DNA of 64,000 nucleotides, from assembly GCA_965153355.1 (NCBI GenBank), contig OZ231126.1:56606001-56670000 (forward strand), read 5' to 3'. Positions 51,511-64,000 of this stretch are shown one piece after another. The notes beneath the pieces were generated by a model. The model was not told the DNA's origin and made no database searches. It was given only the letters and a program-made list of their open reading frames with translations. Made by a program: the position numbers and the translations under genes. Each line of letters starts with the position of its first letter. Within the stretch, counting starts at the first letter, position 1. The stretch is from Flaccisagitta enflata (Eukaryota > Chaetognatha > Sagittoidea > Aphragmophora).

Positions 51511-52004
51511 CTGTGTATGCGGGAAAATCACCCTCGTGACAATCCCCGCCTACGTGGATATTGGCTTCGCACCCTCACTGATGCGAATGGATATCTTGTG
51601 AGCTGTGCCTTTATTTCCAAATGTATTCCCAGAGTTTTAGGGCCATAAGATGATATTTCTAGGCCAGATCGTAAATGATGTTAGTCTCGATCAGAAGGTT
51701 CACAGCGTGTATCCTCAATCTAATACTTTCTCTATCTGCATGGAAATGATATGTGTATAGTGAATATAAAGGCGGCGCCAGACTTATAGTCCAGATATAC
51801 AGATATATGTCCAGATATATGTACGAAACCCCAACAAATTCTCAGATCTGTATGAGAAGAGAGACTGTTGAGGGACATTGCAAATTCAACAAAGAAATGT
51901 GCGCCATGAGAAAATGCTTTTATTTGTAAACAAACAATGATCAAAATGGGAAAAGAGTACAATGCAAAACGTCGTCGTGATTCTACAGAATCCCGCCTCC
52001 TACA

Positions 52005-52095
52005 GTTGTTGTTGTTGTTGTTGTTGTAATTGTTTTTTTGTTGTTTTCGTTGTTGTGTTTGTTTGTTTTTGTTTTTGTTTTTGTTTTTGTTGTAA
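52005..52095 (+). repeat. (GTT)n and (GTTTTT)n repeats
   Basis: Two adjacent imperfect T/G repeats. Confidence 0.9.
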
Positions 52096-52512
52096 CTGTA
52101 ATTTTGATTGTTGTTTAACAGTGTTGTTGTGGTTGTCACTATTGTCGTCACTATTGTCGTCACATCATTATCGCCCTGACGCCTCTCTCATCGTCATGAG
52201 CAAGAGAAATTAACGCCGTCTGGATTGCGTCAGATGTGTAAAAGTGAAAAACGTCCAATTTTCAATATCTGCGAAACTTTAAACGTTAAAAGCTCATTTA
52301 TCACAAAGTCGCAAAAGCGCGAAAGTCTCGCCGGCCGAGTTCCAGTTGGACGACACGGATAAACGACGATTTGAGGGCGGAACCGTAAGGAGGAAGGGGA
52401 AAGGGGGGGGGGAGGGATGGAGGGGGTCGGACCAAACCTAGGGGAGGGGGGTTGCTGGAGGTTGTCGTTGTGTTTTTCTTTTCGATGAAGGCTGTTCCGT
52501 CTGTCTGTCTCT

Positions 52513-52517
52513 TTTTC

Positions 52518-52605
<88 letters not shown>

Positions 52606-52606
52606 T
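52513..52606 (+). repeat. (TTTC)n microsatellite
   Basis: About 23 units, ending exactly at a hairpin end (AAGTTGTGGACACGCAACT) of a truncated element at 52606-52675. Confidence 0.95.
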
Positions 52607-52675
52607 TAAGTTGTGGACACGCAACTCTTTAAGAGGCTGTGTCCCGCTGTTAGTCCGTCCGTCACGCTCGAGTGT
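52606..52675 (-). mobile_element. Truncated hairpin-ended element between two microsatellites
   Basis: The hairpin end, CTTTAAGAGGCTGTGTCC and TCCGTCCGTCACGCTCGAG, then replaced by (GT)n. Confidence 0.65.
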
Positions 52676-52689
52676 GGGTGTGCGATTGT

Positions 52690-52982
<293 letters not shown>

Positions 52983-53024
52983 CACTCAATTGTTCAGTAT
53001 TTCATCCGTCCATCCAATTGATCA

Positions 53025-53365
53025 TTCGCCATTTAGTTCATTTATTCATTAAAGTATTCGTTCATTCATTTATTTCACTCATTCATTCATACACTCATTT
53101 ATTCATTCATTCATACATTCATTCATTCATTTATTCACTCTTTCATTCAATCAATTCATTCATTAATTCTTACATTCAATCATTCATCCATTCATTCATT
53201 TATTCATTCTTTCATTCAATCAATCAATCAATTCATTCATTCATTCATTCATTCATTCATTCATTCATTCATTCATTCATTCATTCATTCATTCATTCAT
53301 TCATTCATTTATTAATTCATACATTTATTCATTCATTCATCCATTCATTCATTCTTTCATTGATC
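53025..53365 (+). repeat. (CATT)n microsatellite
   Basis: About 340 bp, perfect in 53233-53310. Confidence 0.97.
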
Positions 53366-53759
53366 CATTTCTTTTCTGCTGTTTAGCTTTGTATTCTATC
53401 AAAGTATGAAAATGATATTTTAGTCGCTCCTTACCGATAGACAGAGAGGTGATTTTGACCTTTGTGCCTCCTGTTTCAAAATTGAACGTTTTTTAGGTAG
53501 ATCGGTGAATCATCGTCAGGTTGGTTATCTGAGCTTAAAATAGCGAGTAGTTTTTTTCGGTATGTTTCCCCTCGTTGATATTGTTTATTGATACAATATT
53601 CCGTCATTACACTAACAGAGAGGCCTAGATGATTCCGTTGATTATATTATCAACATGTCAAAATGCGCTGATATCAGGGGTGACAAAAACCACAAAGTCA
53701 CTTTGACTAAAATAAGTAACGATTTTAGTATTTAATTCCTTTTCGAAGACGAAATTCAA

Positions 53760-54131
<372 letters not shown>

Positions 54132-54180
54132 CGCAACAATTGGAGGCGTGTAGAAAACTCTCAGAAAACATACAGTCGCC

Positions 54181-60542
<6,362 letters not shown>

Positions 60543-60725
60543 CGATTCTTTACTGTAATATCCTCGAATCTTGGGCAAGATGCAACTTGCAACTTGCAAA
60601 TCCATTGCGACTCCTTGATTTTCTGCGAAACCGCATACAGTGGAAATCCGATATAACGACCTTGAAGGGACTGGGGAATTTTAGTCATTAAATCCGAATG
60701 TTGTTAAATGGAATTACCAATAATT

Positions 60726-60731
60726 AATAAA
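60726..60731 (+). terminator. Candidate TLR polyadenylation signal
   Basis: AATAAA 184 bp after the stop codon. It is the first canonical hexamer and lies inside the pogo-like element. Confidence 0.4.
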
Positions 60732-61145
60732 ATGAAATAGGTAAACATGTATAATGAATGAATTGCAGTGGTTACTGGTTAGACACTTTTGCAATTGGCA
60801 AACAGAGCGAAAGATTTACAGTATAGCCTCTAATAGGCCTGCTTTAATGTAATCATGAAGCATTATTGCATATAAAATAACTATTTAGTGAGTCCCAAAG
60901 TATTATGTGCAATAGTTATGAAAAATTGATTTTAATTCAAATCATTTTGAACAAAATAACAACAGAGGTTCATTTTTCTTTCACTGTTTATGTATGTTAT
61001 TGATGATTGTCTGAATGATAGATTACTAAAATTGATATCGATTTGATCAAATTATAAATATATGTTTTCAAATCAGGAGTGAATTTTTTATTGGGCTAAA
61101 AAATAGCACCTGTAAATCAGGTTGGCTGCTAAATTAGGTATTGTT

Positions 61146-61561
61146 ACAGTCTATGGACAAAACGAGGAGAGTAGATTTTGCTGATCACCGGTATGATGCT
61201 AAGGACTGAAAGAATTAATGGGAGAACAATTACTACCTGTAGTAATCGTTCAAAATGTAGGCTTGTAATTACCTCATAGAAAATGACTGAGGACTGAAAG
61301 AAACTATTGCAAGAACGATTACTACAGGTAGTAATTGTTCTTCCGTTAGTTTCTTTCAGTCCTAAGTATTTTTTTTCGAGGTAATTACAAACCTATATTT
61401 TGAACGATTACTACAGGTAGTAATCGTTCTTCCGTTAATTCTTTCAGTCTTTAGTAAATTTCTATGAGGTAATTACAAACCTACATTTTAGAATCAACTA
61501 CACCTAAGCTTCATAACGGTGATCAGCAAAATCTACTCTCCTCGTTTTGTCTAAAGACTGT
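61146..61561. mobile_element. Foldback element nested in the pogo-like element
   Basis: ACAAAACGAGGAGAGTAGAT...GATCACCG at the left is mirrored by CGGTGATCAGCAAAATCTAC...CTCGTTTTGT at the right. The interior has repeated ATTACTAC(C/A)(T/G)GTAGTAAT palindromes. Confidence 0.8.
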
Positions 61562-62010
61562 GTTATATCAGGAAAAATGAACATTGTAACATCTTATAAA
61601 ATTTTAGGATCTGGGCATTATGGTTGCTAAATCAGAAATGCTGTTAAATCAGATGCTGACTAGGCAGTAGTCCACTGTATTTGAGAATATAAGAACAATC
61701 CTGTCTACAATTGGTGAATTTTGGTGGTTATTTTTGGTGACATTGGTGATTGTTGTTGTTTTTGCTATCATTGGTTTCCTTAGGGATGAATGATTGATAG
61801 TTCCCAAATGATAAAGATTCAACTTTCACCTCAAGTCAGTTCAAATTCTAAAATGAGTTTTTCTTCTTTCCCTTTGTTAAGGATTGCAAATAATTTTCCG
61901 CAAAAGAGAGTTGTTTGATCATTTCCTGCTGGCAACACATAGCTGAAGTAAATGAGGCCCTAGCCTTTGTCAGTATTTGTAAAGAAAGACAGACAGACAA
62001 ACATACAGAA

Positions 62011-62630
<620 letters not shown>

Positions 62631-62819
62631 CAAAGAAACTTCTAAGCTGCAGGGCAGGGTGCGCAAACTTTGATCGAAATTACGTTATTAAATAAAGACT
62701 ACATGGATCAGAACGTCATTAACCTGTCATCTTTTCGAAAAGTTTTCGTAATGCCTAAGAATAACTATAGCTCATCACATCTCCCTTTGTTTCCACAATA
62801 CGACACAATTACGGCCAAG

Positions 62820-62998
62820 ATCATCGTCGTCGTTGAAGTCGTCAAAGACGTCATCGTCATCATCGTCGTTGTAATTGTCGTCATCGTCGTTGTCGTCATC
62901 GTCATCATCGTCGTTGTAATTGTCGTTATCGTCGTCGTCGTTGTCGTCATCGCTTCTGAGGTTGAAGTTGACGTCAGTCGTCTTCTTTGTCATCGATG
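62820..62998 (+). repeat. (GTC/ATC)n repeat
   Basis: Imperfect CGTCATCGTC units with GTTGTAATTGTCGT inserts. Similar to 29155-29233. Confidence 0.85.
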
Positions 62999-63230
62999 AT
63001 GGGATTTGATATTTAATTCATTTTCATCACCGTATCGCATTTATCATTATCTTAGCACGTGAGAATGAGAATCATGAGAATGTTCAACAATTCATTAATA
63101 AGTAACAGAAACCCCGCCAACCCTCACTCAGCAGTCTTGTCTGGGCCTTACCATGCCATCAATCTTTTTAACGTTTGATGCAATGACTTGATTGATGGCT
63201 TAACTTTGTCCTTGTTTAAGTTTCACCACC

Positions 63231-63231
63231 A

Positions 63232-63275
<44 letters not shown>
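63231..63275 (+). repeat. Poly(A) tract
   Basis: About 44 A residues. Followed by a GGCCTGGGAGGGTTGATTAC-like degenerate minisatellite (63290-63430) that resembles the palindromic element core on the minus strand. Confidence 0.9.
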
Positions 63276-63277
<2 letters not shown>

Positions 63278-63440
63278 AAACAAACAGATAAACTAACCAG
63301 ATTTTAGGTTTGACAGGGCTTATTGGAGGCTCGAAGGAGCAGATCTGAGGCCTGGGAGGGTTGATTACAAGTCCAAGGTAGTTAACCCAGATAGGTCTAG
63401 GAGGGATACTGTAGACACTGGCCTTATGGGGCCACCGAAG

Positions 63441-64000
63441 AGCCCAGAAAGAGAGAAGTTTTATGATCAACCTGTTTCAATAACAAGGTTTCTAAACCAC
63501 CGTTAAACCTGCACAACTTGTCACTTTTATTTCAACAAGGCCGGATACACGGCAATCCAGTCGCGGACGGTTGGGCAGGAGCAGTAATGCAAAAACTGCT
63601 CGGAATTCAAAAATGTGACGGACGGACCTACCGACGGACCTACCGACGGACCTTTAGACCGACACGGCAAGGTGTAGAGTCGCGTGTCCGCGACTAAAAA
63701 CAATATTTTCAAACCCGTCAGGCAGCTCAGCCCTAAGTCATCGATTAATCGCGCCCGAATTTCTAGAAAGGAAATCCCCAGAACTCTACTTCTTGCGCCC
63801 CAGAAAGAAAGAAAGAAGATTAATGATAAAACTGTTTCAATGACGAGGTATCCAAACCATCGTTAAACCTGCACAACTTGTCACTTTTATTCCAAAAACA
63901 ATATTTTCAAACCCGTCAGGCAGCTCAGCCCTTTAGAAGTCATCGATTTAATCGCGCCCGAATTTCTAGAAAGGAAATCCCCAGAACTCCACTTTTTGCG
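63441..64000 (+). repeat. Tandem repeat, 198-bp unit, running off the window
   Basis: GCACAACTTGTCACTTTTAT occurs at 63511 and 63871, 360 bp apart, of which 162 bp is an inserted hairpin element; the true period is 198 bp. Units share AAAAACAATATTTTCAAACC and GAATTTCTAGAAAGGAAATC. Confidence 0.9.
63534..63695 (+). mobile_element. Hairpin-ended Helentron-like element with empty-site proof
   Basis: AACAAGGCCGGATACACGGC ... GTAGAGTCGCGTGTCCGCGA then CT. The 5' subterminal AGTCGCGGAC is complementary to the hairpin arm GTCCGCGACT. The neighbouring repeat units lack it, which defines its ends to within two A residues. Confidence 0.85.

Larger units (their letters stand above)
60638..61677. mobile_element. 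Pogo/Tigger-like non-autonomous element with nested foldback
   Basis: TA|CAGTGGAAATCCGATATAAC at the left and CAGTAGTCCACTG|TA at the right; the CAGTGGA...GATATAAC form is typical of pogo-related mariner ends. It contains a second inverted-repeat element at 61146-61561. Confidence 0.7.

Overview
This 64 kb window comes from the nuclear genome of an invertebrate animal. The evidence is spliced genes with GT-AG introns, a multi-domain secreted lectin, a Toll-like receptor with the multiple-cysteine-cluster layout typical of protostomes and cnidarians, remains of a non-LTR retrotransposon, and many non-autonomous DNA transposons. Microsatellites are extremely abundant: (CT)n/(GA)n, (CA)n, (CAA)n, (TTTC)n, (ACGG)n and (CATT)n. 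A lophotrochozoan or cnidarian fits best, but the sequence does not fix the taxon. There are no bacterial-type operons and no CRISPR array.

Two genes can be assembled completely on the + strand. (1) 9849-25016: 18 exons, a predicted 936-residue secreted protein of the DD3-3 family. A C-type lectin domain (CTLD) is spliced into the DD3-3 body. A two-exon PAN/apple-like cassette sits between the two halves of the CTLD, and a second such cassette lies further on. All the introns around these modules are phase 1, so the cassettes can be skipped in frame. (2) 54181-60542: 4 exons, a predicted 1529-residue Toll-like receptor (signal peptide, Ser/Thr-rich stretch, LRRs, two cysteine clusters, transmembrane helix, TIR). 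Its TIR domain carries about 184 codons of (AAC)n asparagine repeat between box 1 and box 2.

Between them, 32333-36061 is a second copy of the promoter, exon 1, intron 1 and exon 2 of gene 1, with nothing recognisable after exon 2. All five differences in exon 2 are synonymous. The two copies date each other's transposon insertions. One unassigned Ser-rich exon (41787-42625, +) and one uncharacterised open frame (242-1018, -) are the only other plausible coding sequences.

The rest is mobile or repetitive. A dominant family of 150-300 bp elements (more than 20 copies) starts AACAAGG, has a (ACGG)n-like core and ends in a hairpin followed by CTAAAAA; it resembles Helitron/Helentron-derived elements. 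A palindromic element has a 21-bp minisatellite core (3 clear copies). There are also several TA-flanked foldback MITEs, a hAT-like MITE with a perfect 8-bp target duplication, two TAA-flanked MITEs, a pogo-like element just 3' of the TLR gene, and a reverse transcriptase relic split by a nested MITE. Many microsatellites abut splice sites: (GA)n directly after donors, (CT)n directly before acceptors.

Region by region: 1-9680 is repeats plus one doubtful frame; 9681-25209 gene 1; 25210-32332 repeats and retroelement relic; 32333-36061 partial duplicate; 36062-54180 repeats plus one orphan exon; 54181-60731 TLR; 60732-64000 transposon, giant (CA)n tract and a 198-bp tandem repeat.
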